64,000 nucleotides of DNA from Paucibacter sp. TC2R-5. Its GTDB lineage: Bacteria > Pseudomonadota > Gammaproteobacteria > Burkholderiales > Burkholderiaceae_C. The stretch is taken from NCBI RefSeq assembly GCF_025717605.1, contig NZ_JAJIRQ010000009.1, forward strand, positions 62,001-126,000. Reading direction: 5' to 3'. The number at the start of each line of letters is the position of its first letter. Positions within the stretch are counted from its first letter, which is position 1. This document shows, in pieces, positions 26,425-40,108 of this stretch. Position numbers and translations under genes: made by a program. The notes beneath the pieces were generated by a model. It saw only the letters and a list, made by a program, of their open reading frames with translations. It was not told the DNA's origin and ran no database searches.

Positions 26425-29400
26425 ATGCGTCTGAATTCGATCAAGCTTGCGGGCTTCAAGTCCTTTGCCGATCCGACGGTGTTCCAGCTGCCTGGGCAGT
26501 TGGTGGGCGTGGTCGGGCCCAACGGCTGCGGTAAGTCCAACATCATGGATGCCGTGCGCTGGGTGCTGGGCGAAAGCAAGGCGTCCGAGCTGCGCGGCGA
26601 GTCGATGCAAGACGTGATCTTCAACGGCTCAGGCAACCGCAAGCCGGCCAGCCGCGCTAGTGTGGAACTGGTGTTTGCCAATGAAGACGCGCGGGCCGGC
26701 GGCCAGTGGAACCAGTTCGCCGAGATTGCCGTCAAGCGTGTGCTGACGCGCGACGGCAGCTCCAGCTATTTCATCAACAACCAGCCGGTACGCCGCCGCG
26801 ATGTGCAGGATGTGTTCCTGGGTACGGGCTTGGGGCCGCGCGCCTACGCCATCATCGGCCAGGGCACGATCAGCCGCCTGATCGAGAGCAAGCCCGAAGA
26901 GATGCGCATGTTTTTGGAGGAAGCCGCCGGCGTCTCCAAGTACAAGGAGCGCCGCCGCGAGACCGAGAACCGGCTGCGCGACACGCGCGAAAACCTGACC
27001 CGTGTCGACGACATCCTGCGCGAGCTCAACGCCAATCTTGAGAAGTTGGAGAAGCAGGCCGAAGTGGCGGCCAGCTACCGTGGCCTGCAAGACGCCGGCA
27101 CGCTCAAACTGCATCAGCTGTGGTTTTTGAAGCAGCGCGACGCCGCCGCGGAGCAGGGCCGCGTCAAAGCCGAACATCTGGAGGCCACCAATGCGCTGGA
27201 GGCTCGGCTGGCCGAGCTGCGCCATGTCGAGGCCGAGCTGGAAGCGGTGCGCCAGGCGCACTACGCGGCCGGCGACGAGTTGCATGCATCGCAGGGCCGT
27301 TATGCCGAGGCGCAGTTGGAGGTCAGCCGGCTGGAGGAGCGCATCCGCTATGTCGTCGAAGGCCGCCAACGTGTAGAGGCGCGCTTGATCGAGCTGCAGG
27401 CACAAAACCAGCAATGGCAAGAGCGCTCGCTCCAGTCCAAGGACGAACTGGAGACGATTGCCGAGCAAATCGCCGCCGCCGAGGAGCAAAGCGAAATCCT
27501 GGCCGCGCAGGCCGAGGAGCAAGCGCTCAATCTACCCAATGCCGAGGACGCCGTGCGGGCGGCGCAAGCGCGGGCCAATGAGCAGCGCGCATTGGTGGTG
27601 CAAGTGCAGCAACAAATCCAGGTGCTGGCGGCCGAAAGCCGCAGTGTTGAAGAGCAGACCCGCCAGTTGCGCACCCGGCGTGAGCGTCTCGCCGCTGAGC
27701 GGCAGGGTCTGGCCGCGCCCGATCAAGACAAGTTGGCCGAACTCAAGCGCACGAGTGAATCGGCCGACGAGGCCCGCGATATGGCCGACGCCCGCCTGCA
27801 TGAGCTGGGCGAACAATTGCCCCAGTTGGAAGAGGCCAGGCGTGCCGCGCAGACCGACACCAATCAACAATTGGCCAAGCAGGGGGCTTTGTCGGCACGC
27901 TTGGACGCCTTGCGTGCGCTGCAAGAAAAGGTGCAGACCGAGGGCAAGTTGAAGCCTTGGCTGGCCAAACATGGCTTGGATGGACTGGCCGGTTTGTGGA
28001 CGCGCCTGCACATCAAGCCCGGCTGGGAGAACGCGCTCGAGGCCTCGCTGCGTGAACGCATGACCGCACTTGAGGTGGGGCGGCTGGTGACGGTGCGCGC
28101 TTTTGAGCAAGACGCGCCGCCGGCTCGATTGGCGTTCTATTCGCCGCCGGCCATCACGATTGCCAACAGCCATCACACCTTGCCCCGTTTGAGCGACTTG
28201 CTGCGCCTGGACAGCCCAGGCTTGAGCGCCTTGCTGAATGACTGGTTGGAGGGCGTCTATACCGCCGAGTCGCTGGATGAGGCGATGGCAAATCGGGCCA
28301 GGCTGAGCCATGGTGAGCTGATCATGACGGCCGCCGGTCACGCGGTCAGCCAGTTTGCGGTGAGCTTTTATGCCCCCGACTCCGAGCAGGCCGGCATGCT
28401 GGCGCGGGCGCAGGAGATAGAGCATCTGGTGCTTGAGTTGCGTGCTCAAGCCTTGATTGCCGAAGAATCAAAGTCGGCCCTGGTGCGCGCCGAAGCTGGT
28501 TATACCGATGCTTCGCAGCGCTTGCTGGGCCTGCGCCGCGAGGCTGTCGAGAATCAGAATCGCGCCCACCAGCTGCATGTCGAGTTACTTCGACTGACCG
28601 GCCAGGCCGAAGCAGCCAGCAGCCGCCGCTCCCAATTGGAAGACGAGCTGTTCGAGATCGACGCGCAGGCCGAAGAGCTGCAAGAGCGCCGCATGACAGG
28701 CGAGGCGCGCTTCGAGGAACTCGATATGCAGCTCGCCACGACGCAGGAGCGCCACGCGGAGCTGGAGGATGCCACGCTGCTGGCCGAGCGCCGCCTGTCC
28801 GAGGCGCGCGAGCAACTGCGCGGCCTGGAGCGGCGCGCGCAAGAAGCGCAGTACAGCGCGCGCGCGCTGGCTTCACGCCGGTCTGAGCTGCAGCGCTCGA
28901 TTGAAACGGCTGCGCAGCAGCTGCAGACCAATCAGCAGTCGATGGAAAGCCTTCAGCGTGAGATGGATACGCTCAACGACGCGGCGGCGCAAGCTGGTCT
29001 GCAAGATGCCTTGGCGCTGAAGATGGAGCGCGAGCAGGCGCTGGCTGGCGTGCGCAGTGGCTACGACGATCTGAGCCTGCGCCTGCGCCAGATGGACGAG
29101 CAGCGCCTGGCTTTTGAGCGCAGCCTCGATCCACTGCGCGAGCGCCTGACCAAGCTGCAGTTGGAGGAGCAAGCCGCGCAATTGGGCGGCGCGCAATATT
29201 TGGAGCAACTGCTTGCGGCCGGTGTGGACATGGAGGCCTTGGCGCTGAATATTGAGGCGGGTCAAGTCAAGCTTTACGGCCTGCAAGGCGAGATCGACCG
29301 CATCAACCGCGAGATTGCCGCTTTGGGAGCGGTCAATCTGGCTGCACTCGACGAGCTGACATCCGCGCGCGAGCGCAAGACCTTTCTCGATTCTCAATGC

Positions 29401-29940
29401 GCAGACCTGCAATCGGCCATGAGCACGCTGGAAGATGCGATCCACAAGATCGACCTGGAAACGCGTGACCTGCTGGCGGCCACCTTCGAGCAAGTCAATA
29501 TGCATTTCGGCCGTATGTTCCCGATTTTGTTCGGTGGCGGCCAAGCCAAGCTGATGATGACCGGCGACGAAATTCTCGACGCCGGCGTGCAGGTGATGGC
29601 ACAGCCGCCGGGCAAGAAGAACAGCACGATTCACCTGCTTTCGGGTGGCGAAAAAGCGCTGACGGCGATTGCCCTGGTGTTCGCCATCTTTCAACTCAAC
29701 CCCGCCCCGTTCTGTTTGCTGGACGAGGTGGATGCACCACTGGATGACGCCAACACCGAGCGTTATGCCAAACTGGTGGCCGAGATGAGCAGCGGAACCC
29801 AGTTCCTCTTCATCTCACACAACAAGATCGCAATGGAAATGGCAGAACAATTGATTGGTGTGACCATGCAAGAGCAGGGCGTTTCGCGCATCGTGGCTGT
29901 CGATATGGACAAGGCTTTGGCCTTGGCAGAACTCACATGA
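26425..29940 (+). CDS. smc: chromosome segregation ATPase SMC
   Basis: A 1171-residue SMC protein. Walker A is GPNGCGKSN (about 31-39), followed by a long coiled coil, a hinge (about 500-660, around LKPWLAKHGLDGLAGLW), a second coiled coil, and the C-terminal head with signature LSGGEKALTAIALVFA and Walker B FCLLDEVDAPLDDAN. It compacts and segregates the chromosome with ScpA and ScpB, which are not in the window. The stop overlaps zipA by ATGA. Confidence 0.97.
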   Translation: MRLNSIKLAGFKSFADPTVFQLPGQLVGVVGPNGCGKSNIMDAVRWVLGESKASELRGESMQDVIFNGSGNRKPASRASVELVFANEDARAGGQWNQFAEIAVKRVLTRDGSSSYFINNQPVRRRDVQDVFLGTGLGPRAYAIIGQGTISRLIESKPEEMRMFLEEAAGVSKYKERRRETENRLRDTRENLTRVDDILRELNANLEKLEKQAEVAASYRGLQDAGTLKLHQLWFLKQRDAAAEQGRVKAEHLEATNALEARLAELRHVEAELEAVRQAHYAAGDELHASQGRYAEAQLEVSRLEERIRYVVEGRQRVEARLIELQAQNQQWQERSLQSKDELETIAEQIAAAEEQSEILAAQAEEQALNLPNAEDAVRAAQARANEQRALVVQVQQQIQVLAAESRSVEEQTRQLRTRRERLAAERQGLAAPDQDKLAELKRTSESADEARDMADARLHELGEQLPQLEEARRAAQTDTNQQLAKQGALSARLDALRALQEKVQTEGKLKPWLAKHGLDGLAGLWTRLHIKPGWENALEASLRERMTALEVGRLVTVRAFEQDAPPARLAFYSPPAITIANSHHTLPRLSDLLRLDSPGLSALLNDWLEGVYTAESLDEAMANRARLSHGELIMTAAGHAVSQFAVSFYAPDSEQAGMLARAQEIEHLVLELRAQALIAEESKSALVRAEAGYTDASQRLLGLRREAVENQNRAHQLHVELLRLTGQAEAASSRRSQLEDELFEIDAQAEELQERRMTGEARFEELDMQLATTQERHAELEDATLLAERRLSEAREQLRGLERRAQEAQYSARALASRRSELQRSIETAAQQLQTNQQSMESLQREMDTLNDAAAQAGLQDALALKMEREQALAGVRSGYDDLSLRLRQMDEQRLAFERSLDPLRERLTKLQLEEQAAQLGGAQYLEQLLAAGVDMEALALNIEAGQVKLYGLQGEIDRINREIAALGAVNLAALDELTSARERKTFLDSQCADLQSAMSTLEDAIHKIDLETRDLLAATFEQVNMHFGRMFPILFGGGQAKLMMTGDEILDAGVQVMAQPPGKKNSTIHLLSGGEKALTAIALVFAIFQLNPAPFCLLDEVDAPLDDANTERYAKLVAEMSSGTQFLFISHNKIAMEMAEQLIGVTMQEQGVSRIVAVDMDKALALAELT

Positions 29941-30998
29941 CTCTGACTGAAATGCTCGCCGTCGCCGGCGGCGTGGTGCTGGCCGGCGTTGTTGCCCACG
30001 GCGCTTGGAGCGCGCGCAAAGCCGGTCCGCGCCGTGCCGATGTGCAGGTAGAACCGGTGTTGGACGGGGCTAGGCAGGAGCCAGGCCTGGATGCATCCCC
30101 TCTGGGCGAGGCGGCGGTGTCGCAGGATGCCGGCATGCCGGCGGCCCCCTTTGTGCCCCGTCCGCCGCGCAAGCCCTCCGCCCGCATCGACGCCCTGATC
30201 GATGCGATTGCCACCGCCACGCTGGATGCGCCGATCAGCGGTGAGATGGCTATCTCGCATCTGCCTGGCAGCCGGCGCGCCGGCACCAAGCCCTTTCATA
30301 TCGAGGGCATGAATGCCGAAAGTGGCGAATGGGAGCTGCCCGCTCCTGGCCAGCGTTATGGCGAGTTCCAGGCTGGCGTGCAGATGGCCAATCGCAATGG
30401 CGCGATGAACGAAATCGAGTACTCGGAGTTCGTGCAAAAAGTGCAGAGCTTCGCCGACGGCGTGGGTGCTTTTGTGCAGTTCCCCGATATGTTGGATGTG
30501 GTCAGTCGGGCGCGTGAGCTGGATCACTTCGCGGGTGACCATGACGCCCAGTTGACAGTGATTCTGCGTGCGAAATCGGCCACCTGGACGCTGGGCTTTG
30601 TGCAGCAAGTCGCCGCGCGCCATGGTTTTGTGCCGGGTGCGATGCCGGGGCGCTTGGTGCTGGCTTCCGAGGAAGAGGGCGCGCCACCGATCCTGACCCT
30701 GAATTTCGAGTCGCAGGCGGCGCTGGCCGAGAACCCGCAGCTGTCCGCGCTGCGCGAGTTGTCTTTGTCGCTTGATGTGGCGCAGACGCCGGAGGCGCTG
30801 GAGCCTTTTGCCTCCTGGCAAGAGGCGGCCCGCGGTTTGGCGCGCGACATCGAGGCCGATGTCTGCGACGATAGGGGTCAGGTCTTGAATCTGCACGCCT
30901 TTGCCTCGATTGGCCAAGACCTGACGACGCTGTATCGCGCCCTGGCTTCGCGTGATTTGGCCGCCGGCAGCTTGGTCTCGCGGCGTCTATTCAGCTAA
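29937..30998 (+). CDS. zipA: ZipA-like FtsZ-binding cell division protein
   Basis: A 353-residue bitopic protein with an N-terminal membrane anchor (about 5-26, MLAVAGGVVLAGVVAHGAW), a variable Pro-rich linker, and a C-terminal domain (about 190-350) resembling the FtsZ-binding fold of ZipA (EIEYSEFVQKVQSFADGVGAFVQFPDM). ZipA tethers FtsZ to the membrane. The smc-zipA-ligA order, here with one extra gene before ligA, supports the assignment more than sequence identity does. It overlaps smc by ATGA. Confidence 0.85.
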   Translation: MTLTEMLAVAGGVVLAGVVAHGAWSARKAGPRRADVQVEPVLDGARQEPGLDASPLGEAAVSQDAGMPAAPFVPRPPRKPSARIDALIDAIATATLDAPISGEMAISHLPGSRRAGTKPFHIEGMNAESGEWELPAPGQRYGEFQAGVQMANRNGAMNEIEYSEFVQKVQSFADGVGAFVQFPDMLDVVSRARELDHFAGDHDAQLTVILRAKSATWTLGFVQQVAARHGFVPGAMPGRLVLASEEEGAPPILTLNFESQAALAENPQLSALRELSLSLDVAQTPEALEPFASWQEAARGLARDIEADVCDDRGQVLNLHAFASIGQDLTTLYRALASRDLAAGSLVSRRLFS

Positions 30999-31024
30999 AT
31001 TTGTTCAGCTAAAGAGGAGTCTCC

Positions 31025-34439
<3,415 letters not shown>

Positions 34440-34445
<6 letters not shown>

Positions 34446-35735
34446 TGAAGGCAGCAAGGCCAAAATGTCGCTGGCCATTCGCGCGGCGGCGCCGCGATGC
34501 TCGGCGGCAAACTGCCTGGCTTGTTCTGCGCGTTGACCGCCGGGCTCTTTGCAGATGCTCAGCGCCTGAGCCAGACCTTGGCTGATATCGGCCACACGCA
34601 AGGCCGCACCGGCCGCCTCGGCCAGCTCGGCCGCCTCGGCAAAGTTGAAGGTATGCGGGCCCATCACGATGGGGCAGCCACAAGCAGCCGCTTCGATCAG
34701 GTTCTGGCCGCCGAGTGGCGCGAAGCTGCCGCCCAGCAGGGCGTCATCGGCGACGGCGTAATACAGCGCCATCTCGCGCATCGAGTCACCGAGCCAGACC
34801 TGAGCCATCAATGCCTGCTCGGGCAAGCTGTCTTGCCAAGTGCTGCGGCGGGCCAGCGTCAGGCCGGCGTTCTCGACCAAGGCCGCCACTTCGTCGAAAC
34901 GCTGCGGGTGACGTGGCACGATCAAGAGAAGCGGCAGGTCTTGCTGCGGCAGCTGTCTCCAGGCCTGCAAGAGCATTGTCTCTTCGCCCTCGCGCGTCAC
35001 GGCGGCTAGCAGCACCGGCCGGCCCAGCTGCTCGTGCCAACGGCGCCCTTGCGTCAGCAGGCCGGCGTCCACCTGCATATCAAACTTCAAATTCCCCTGC
35101 ACCAGCACCTTGGGCACGGCGCTGGCGCGAAGGCGCTCGGCGTCGGCTTCGGTCTGCGCCAAGGCGAGCGTCAAGCGCCGCCCTGCCGGGTGCAGCAAGG
35201 CCTTGAAACGCTCACCCCGACGTTGGCTGCGCGCGGACAGGCGCGCATTGGCCAAGACCATGGGAATCTGCTGCCGGGCCGCTTCGAATTGCAATTGCGG
35301 CCAGATCTCGGTTTCCATCAAGATGCCAATGGCCGGCCGCCACTGCCGCAGAAAGCGCCGCACGGCGCCCGGCGTGTCGTAAGGCAGCCATGCTTGCGCA
35401 TCGCCATCGCGCAGCAGGCCCAAGCCGGCGGCGCGGCCCGTCGCCGTGCTGTGGGTCAGCAGCAGGCGCATGGCGGGGCGCTGCAAGCGCAGTTGATCGA
35501 TCAGGGCTGCGGCCGCACGGGTCTCGCCCAGCGACACCGCGTGCACCCACACCCAAGCGCTTGTTGGGGGCGTTGGACCATAAAAGCCCAGGCGCTGCAA
35601 TAGCCATTGGCGATACAGCGGCTCGGCCGCGCCGCGCCGCCACAAGCGCAGCAGATAGAAGGGCGTCAGCAGCCGCAACAGGCTTGTGTAAGCCCAGCGG
35701 CTGAGGCGCTCAGACCATGCTTCTGTGGGGGGCAA
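34440..35735 (-). CDS. waaA: 3-deoxy-D-manno-octulosonic acid transferase WaaA (KdtA)
   Basis: WaaA adds Kdo to lipid IVA, linking lipid A to core. It is a membrane-associated GT-B glycosyltransferase of 431 residues. The acceptor-side motif WVWVHAVSLGETRAA contains the catalytic Glu (71), METEIWPQL follows, and the C-terminal GGSFAPLGGQNLIEAAACGCPIVMGPH motif binds CMP-Kdo. The start is TTG, directly abutting the stop of the upstream phosphomannomutase gene (TGATTG). No ATG in range gives a family-like N-terminus. Confidence 0.93.
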
Positions 35736-37124
35736 TCAATGCCCTGCCGCAAAGGTGGCGTCGGGCTTGACGCGCTTGAGTTGCTCCAGCACATCATGCT
35801 GGATGCGGGCCAAGGCCTCGGGCGTGTGACCCTCGAAGCGCAGCACCAGGACCGGCGTGGTGTTGCTTGCCCGCACCAGGCCGAAACCGTCTTCATATTC
35901 GACGCGCAGGCCGTCGATGGTGATGATCTCTTTCGAGCCTGGGAACACGGCCACTTCCAGCAGCTTCTTGACCACCTCGTGGTGCTCACCCTCGGCGCAG
36001 GGCACATTGATCTCGGGCGTGTTGTAGCTGGTCGGCAGTGCGTTCAGCACGGCGCTGGGGTCCGCGAAGCGCGAGAGGATTTCCAGCAGACGGGCGGCGG
36101 TGTACATCGCATCGTCAAAACCGTACCAACGCTCGGCAAAGAAGATGTGGCCCGACAACTCACCCGCCAGCGGCGCGCCGGTTTCCTTCAGCTTGGCCTT
36201 GGCCAGCGAGTGGCCAGTCATCCACATCAGCGGCCGGCCGCCATGCTCGCGGATCCAAGGTGCCAGGCGCTGTGTGCACTTGACGTCGAAGATGATCTCG
36301 GCGCCGGGCTTGCGCTTCAGAATGTCGGCGGCGAACAGCATGATCTGACGGTCCGGCATGATCATGGTGCCGTCCTTGGTGACCACGCCCAAGCGGTCGC
36401 CGTCACCGTCGAAAGCCAGACCTAACTCGGCATCGCATGCATGGACGATGCGCTTGAGGTCTTCCAGGTTTTCTGGGCGCGATGGATCGGGGTGGTGGTT
36501 GGGGAAGTCTCCGTCGACCTTGGAATAGATGTCGATCACCTCGCAGCCCAGGGCGCGCAGGATCGCAGGTGCCGTTGCGCCTGGGATGCCGTTGCCGGAG
36601 TCGACGACGATCTTCATCGGGCGCTTGAGCTTGCAGTCTTTAACGATGCGTTGGCTGTACTCAGCCACGACGTCCATGGCCGCAGTGCGACCTGCACCTG
36701 TCTTGTAGTCCTCTGCTTCGATGCGGCGGCGCAGGCCTTGGATCTGCTCGCCGTAGACGGCCGCGCCCTTCAAGACCATCTTGAAGCCGTTGTAGTCCTT
36801 GGGGTTGTGGCTACCGGTCACCATGATGCCGCTGCGGCAGCCGTGTTTGGCGCGGGTCGCTGCAACGTAGTACAGCATAGGCGTGGTGACGGCGCCGAGG
36901 TCAACGACGTCCAGGCCGGTGGACTGCAGGCCTCGAATCAAGGCAGCCACCAGGCCGGGGCCGGAGACGCGGCCGTCGCGGCCGACGGCGACAGCTTTTT
37001 CGCCAAGGGCGCGAGCCTCGGTGCCGAAGGCACGACCGAGGTGTTCGGCCAGTTCTTCGTTCAATGTCGTGCCGACGACGCCGCGAATGTCATAGGCCTT
37101 GAAGATGGACGCGTGAACTTGCAT
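35736..37124 (-). CDS. phosphomannomutase/phosphoglucomutase (AlgC/ManB type)
   Basis: An alpha-D-phosphohexomutase of 462 residues interconverting hexose 6- and 1-phosphates for LPS and exopolysaccharide precursors. The phosphoserine is S105 in MVTGSHNPKDYNG, the metal loop is DGDGDRLG, and the sugar-binding GELSGHIFF and C-terminal RASNTTPVLVLRFE phosphate loop are intact. The ATG at 37124 (MQVHASIFKAYDIRG) is the family start; the frame is open 50 codons further. It diverges from a LytTR two-component system. Confidence 0.93.
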   Translation of the reverse strand: MQVHASIFKAYDIRGVVGTTLNEELAEHLGRAFGTEARALGEKAVAVGRDGRVSGPGLVAALIRGLQSTGLDVVDLGAVTTPMLYYVAATRAKHGCRSGIMVTGSHNPKDYNGFKMVLKGAAVYGEQIQGLRRRIEAEDYKTGAGRTAAMDVVAEYSQRIVKDCKLKRPMKIVVDSGNGIPGATAPAILRALGCEVIDIYSKVDGDFPNHHPDPSRPENLEDLKRIVHACDAELGLAFDGDGDRLGVVTKDGTMIMPDRQIMLFAADILKRKPGAEIIFDVKCTQRLAPWIREHGGRPLMWMTGHSLAKAKLKETGAPLAGELSGHIFFAERWYGFDDAMYTAARLLEILSRFADPSAVLNALPTSYNTPEINVPCAEGEHHEVVKKLLEVAVFPGSKEIITIDGLRVEYEDGFGLVRASNTTPVLVLRFEGHTPEALARIQHDVLEQLKRVKPDATFAAGH

Positions 37125-37193
37125 GTAGAAATTCCCTGGCTTGAATAAATCAACAAAATGAATTGGCGCGATTGTAGGCAAGGGATTTGACGC

Positions 37194-37223
37194 TTCGTCG
37201 CGGTGGCTGTCGATTCGTCGCGG
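37194..37223. promoter_or_regulatory. two direct TTCGTCGCGG repeats, candidate LytTR regulator site
   Basis: TTCGTCGCGG occurs at 37194-37203 and 37214-37223, a 20-bp period, between the phosphomannomutase and the divergent sensor kinase. LytTR proteins bind direct repeats about two helical turns apart, and the AlgR site in Pseudomonas contains TTCGTC. The functional link is inference. Confidence 0.4.
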
Positions 37224-37265
37224 CTCGGCCTCGGATTCAGCTTTGGCCTGCCTACACTGCCACGC

Positions 37266-38408
37266 ATGGAACACATCATCACCTCATTCAGGAGCGGCCT
37301 GCTGCAGGCATGGCGCACGTTCACCGTGTTGACCAAACACAGGACCGAGCCGACCTGGGCGCGGGTATTCATCAGCACTTGCATCGGTCTGAGTTTCACC
37401 TTGCTGTTTACTCTGGTGCCGGGATTGATTCTGGGGCGTCTGTTCGATGGGGCTTGGCTGCGCCAGACCTTGGGTGCCAATTTGATCCTGTGCCTGTGTA
37501 TCTCCTACACCATCCATGCTTTGTTTCGAGCCTCTGAGTTGCTCTTGCCGGCGGCGCTGATTGATCGCTTGCATGGCTTGCGAGGCGCCTGGCAGGCCGG
37601 GGTTTTTTCGGCCGGCATAGGCATAGCTGGCACCGCACTGGGTGGCTTCTTGGGTTTGATTTTTTTGGGGCAGGTCTTTGACATCGATGCCTTGGGCAGC
37701 TACTTGAGTCACCCCGCGAACTTGCGCATGTCCGGCTTTTTGACGCTGGTGATCACAGGCGGGAATCTGTTTTGGTGGAAGATGCGCAGCAAGCAGCAGG
37801 CGCTGCAACTGGCCGCCACCGAGGCGCGCTTGAGCTTGCTGCAGGCGCAAATTGAGCCTCATTTTTTGTTCAATACCTTGGCCAATGTGCAAAGCCTGAT
37901 CGACACCGATGCGCCGCGCGCCAAGCAAATGTTGGAGTCTTTTACCGACTATCTGCGTGCCAGCCTGGGTCAGCTGCGAAGGGCCGACAGCACCGTTGGG
38001 GCCGAGCTGGACATGGCACAAAGCTATTTGCAGCTCTTGCAAATCCGCATGGGCGAGCGGCTGAGTTTCGCGATTGAGGCCAGCGCCGAGGCGCGTGCTG
38101 CCGTGTTGCCGCCCTTGCTTTTGCAGCCCTTGATCGAGAACGCCGTGCACCACGGCCTGGAGCCCAAGCTGGACGGTGGCCATATTCAGGTCAGTGCAAG
38201 CGTCGAGTTGGGACGTTTGCTCCTGCGCGTGCAAGACAATGGCTTGGGGCTTCAAGCGCCGCGCCGCCCAGGGCGCAAAGGAGCAGGCATGGCGCTGGAG
38301 AATGTACGGGCGCGCTTGCTCGGCCGCTACGCTCAAGATGGCGAGCTGAGCCTGACCGAACTCAATGTGGGAACCTCGGCCCGCATCAGTCTGCCTTACA
38401 CCGCTTGA
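37266..38408 (+). CDS. LytS/AlgZ-type sensor histidine kinase
   Basis: A 380-residue membrane kinase. About four hydrophobic helices lie within residues 33-170. The His_kinase domain follows with the phosphorylated His at H199 in QIEPHFLFNTLANVQSL, the N-box NAVHHGLEPK, and a DNGLGL glycine box. The ATG at 37266 is chosen because the frame upstream runs through the repeat-containing regulatory region. The downstream LytTR response regulator overlaps or abuts it, so the pair is cotranscribed. The signal is unknown. Confidence 0.9.
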   Translation: MEHIITSFRSGLLQAWRTFTVLTKHRTEPTWARVFISTCIGLSFTLLFTLVPGLILGRLFDGAWLRQTLGANLILCLCISYTIHALFRASELLLPAALIDRLHGLRGAWQAGVFSAGIGIAGTALGGFLGLIFLGQVFDIDALGSYLSHPANLRMSGFLTLVITGGNLFWWKMRSKQQALQLAATEARLSLLQAQIEPHFLFNTLANVQSLIDTDAPRAKQMLESFTDYLRASLGQLRRADSTVGAELDMAQSYLQLLQIRMGERLSFAIEASAEARAAVLPPLLLQPLIENAVHHGLEPKLDGGHIQVSASVELGRLLLRVQDNGLGLQAPRRPGRKGAGMALENVRARLLGRYAQDGELSLTELNVGTSARISLPYTA

Positions 38409-38425
38409 AGAAAACGTTCGACATC

Positions 38426-39184
38426 ATGACTCTTGCACTTATTGCTGACGATGAGCCCCATTTGGCTCAATACCTGAAACAGCAACTGGCCGCGTGCTGG
38501 CCTGAGCTGGAAATTGTGGCAATCGCCAAGAACGGCCTTGAAGCGGCCGAGCAGATCAATGCTCTGCAGCCGGATATTGCCTTTTTGGACATTCAGATGC
38601 CGGGCCTGACCGGGCTGGAGGTGGCGCAAGGCATCGAGGGCCGCACGCGGGTGGTGTTCGTCACGGCTTATGACGAATATGCACTGGAAGCTTTTGACGC
38701 GGCGGCGGTTGACTATCTGCTCAAACCTCTGAAGACGGAGCGCTTGCTCGCCTGCGTGGCGCGAGTTAAAGCGGCGCTGGCTCAACCGCAAGCCGCTGAA
38801 GCCACGCGTTTGGCCGAGGCCTTGCAGCGCTTGATGCCGAGCACGGCAGCAAATCAGCCCAGACTGCGCTTTATCCGCGCCGGCAGTGCGGACCTGGTGC
38901 ATCAGGTCGCGGTGCAGGATGTGCTGTTCTTTCAGGCCGATGATAAATACACGGTGGTCAAAACGGCCCAAGCCGAGCATTTGATCCGCACCACGATTAC
39001 CGATCTGGCCGCGCAGTTGGACCCCGAACAGTTTTGGCAGGTGCACCGCTCGACGCTGATCAATCTGGCCCATCTGGCTGGTACGAGGCGAGACGAGATG
39101 AGCCGCCTGTTTGTGCGCATCAAAGGCCACGCGCAAGAGCTGCCCGTCAGCCGGGCCTATGTGCACTTGTTCAAGGCGATGTAG
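38426..39184 (+). CDS. LytTR-family response regulator
   Basis: A 252-residue regulator. The receiver domain (about 1-120) begins LALIADDEP, with phospho-acceptor D55 in AFLDIQMPGLTG, Thr in FVTAYDEYALEAF and Lys in DYLLKPLKTE. The C-terminal LytTR DNA-binding domain (about 145-250) includes VLFFQADDKYTVV and FWQVHRSTLINL. The ATG at 38426 gives the usual N-terminus. A TTG at 38405 overlapping the kinase stop (TTGA) is the alternative and would add seven residues. Confidence 0.92.
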   Translation: MTLALIADDEPHLAQYLKQQLAACWPELEIVAIAKNGLEAAEQINALQPDIAFLDIQMPGLTGLEVAQGIEGRTRVVFVTAYDEYALEAFDAAAVDYLLKPLKTERLLACVARVKAALAQPQAAEATRLAEALQRLMPSTAANQPRLRFIRAGSADLVHQVAVQDVLFFQADDKYTVVKTAQAEHLIRTTITDLAAQLDPEQFWQVHRSTLINLAHLAGTRRDEMSRLFVRIKGHAQELPVSRAYVHLFKAM

Positions 39185-39232
39185 AGTCGACGCCAATTCA
39201 GGGGGCTTACAAGAATTCAGACAGGCCCGATC

Positions 39233-40000
39233 ATGAGTTTCGTTTTCCACAAGAGCCGACGGCAGCCCATGACAGCTGTGCTGAAGGCCATGTTTTCGGC
39301 GCTGCTGATCGCCAACTCGGCAAGCGCCGCCGAAATGGAATGGTTGGCCGGCGAGCTGCCGCCTTTCGTGTGGCAGACGCAGGGCGGACCGCAAGGCTTG
39401 GCCTATGAGTTGGCGACGCAGATGTCGACCAAGATCGGTCGTCCTCTGTCGATGACGTTTTACCCCTGGGCCCGTGCGGTGCGCATGGCCGAAGGTGGCC
39501 CGAACTACGGCGTCTTCCCTTTGGCACGCACGCCCGACCGTGAGGCTCAGTTCAAATGGCTGATACCGCTGGCGCATGTGAACTACACCTTTTTTGGTCG
39601 CAGTGGCAGCAAGGTAGATCTGGATGCCTTGGCGGCTCTGCGAGGTCAAAGGGTGGGGGTTTTGCGGGGCTCACCCATCATCAAGAATTTGCAGGCTGAG
39701 AAATTTCGTCACATCGTGCAGGCTAAGGACTACAAAGAGCTTTTGCGCCTCTTGGCAGAAGACATGATTGCTGCCGCCTATGCCGGTGAGCCCATGTTGC
39801 GTGCCGCGATTGATGAATTCAAGTTCAGGCCGCAGGACTTTCGCTCAGGCCTGAACTTGAAGTCGGCTGAGCTATACATGGCGAGTTCACTGGCATTGGA
39901 TGGCGCAGAAGAAGAGCGTTGGCTGCAGGCCTACAGAGACTTGCAAGCCGACGGCACGGTCGCACGACTACAAAAAAAGTATTTGCAGCGGGAGCGCTGA
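39233..40000 (+). CDS. periplasmic amino-acid-binding-like protein (SBP_bac_3 family)
   Basis: A 255-residue secreted protein with a Sec signal peptide ending around NSASA-AEMEW. The mature part resembles family 3 solute-binding proteins (GPQGLAYELATQMSTKIGRPLSM, RGQRVGVLRGS, C-terminal ALQ/LQ-type helix LQADGTVARLQKKYL). No ABC permease or ATPase genes adjoin it, so it is an orphan binding protein or a sensor-type ligand binder. The first ATG gives a long 17-residue n-region; the ATG at 39269 gives a more usual signal peptide. Confidence 0.82.
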   Translation: MSFVFHKSRRQPMTAVLKAMFSALLIANSASAAEMEWLAGELPPFVWQTQGGPQGLAYELATQMSTKIGRPLSMTFYPWARAVRMAEGGPNYGVFPLARTPDREAQFKWLIPLAHVNYTFFGRSGSKVDLDALAALRGQRVGVLRGSPIIKNLQAEKFRHIVQAKDYKELLRLLAEDMIAAAYAGEPMLRAAIDEFKFRPQDFRSGLNLKSAELYMASSLALDGAEEERWLQAYRDLQADGTVARLQKKYLQRER

Positions 40001-40108
40001 GCCTTAGGTGCTCAGTGTTTGGTGTTGGGCGTGCGCTGGATGAACAAGGCGTGAAGTGGGCCTGAGGCCAACACAGTATGCTCTCCCGTCCTGCCGTGAT
40101 TGCGCTTG

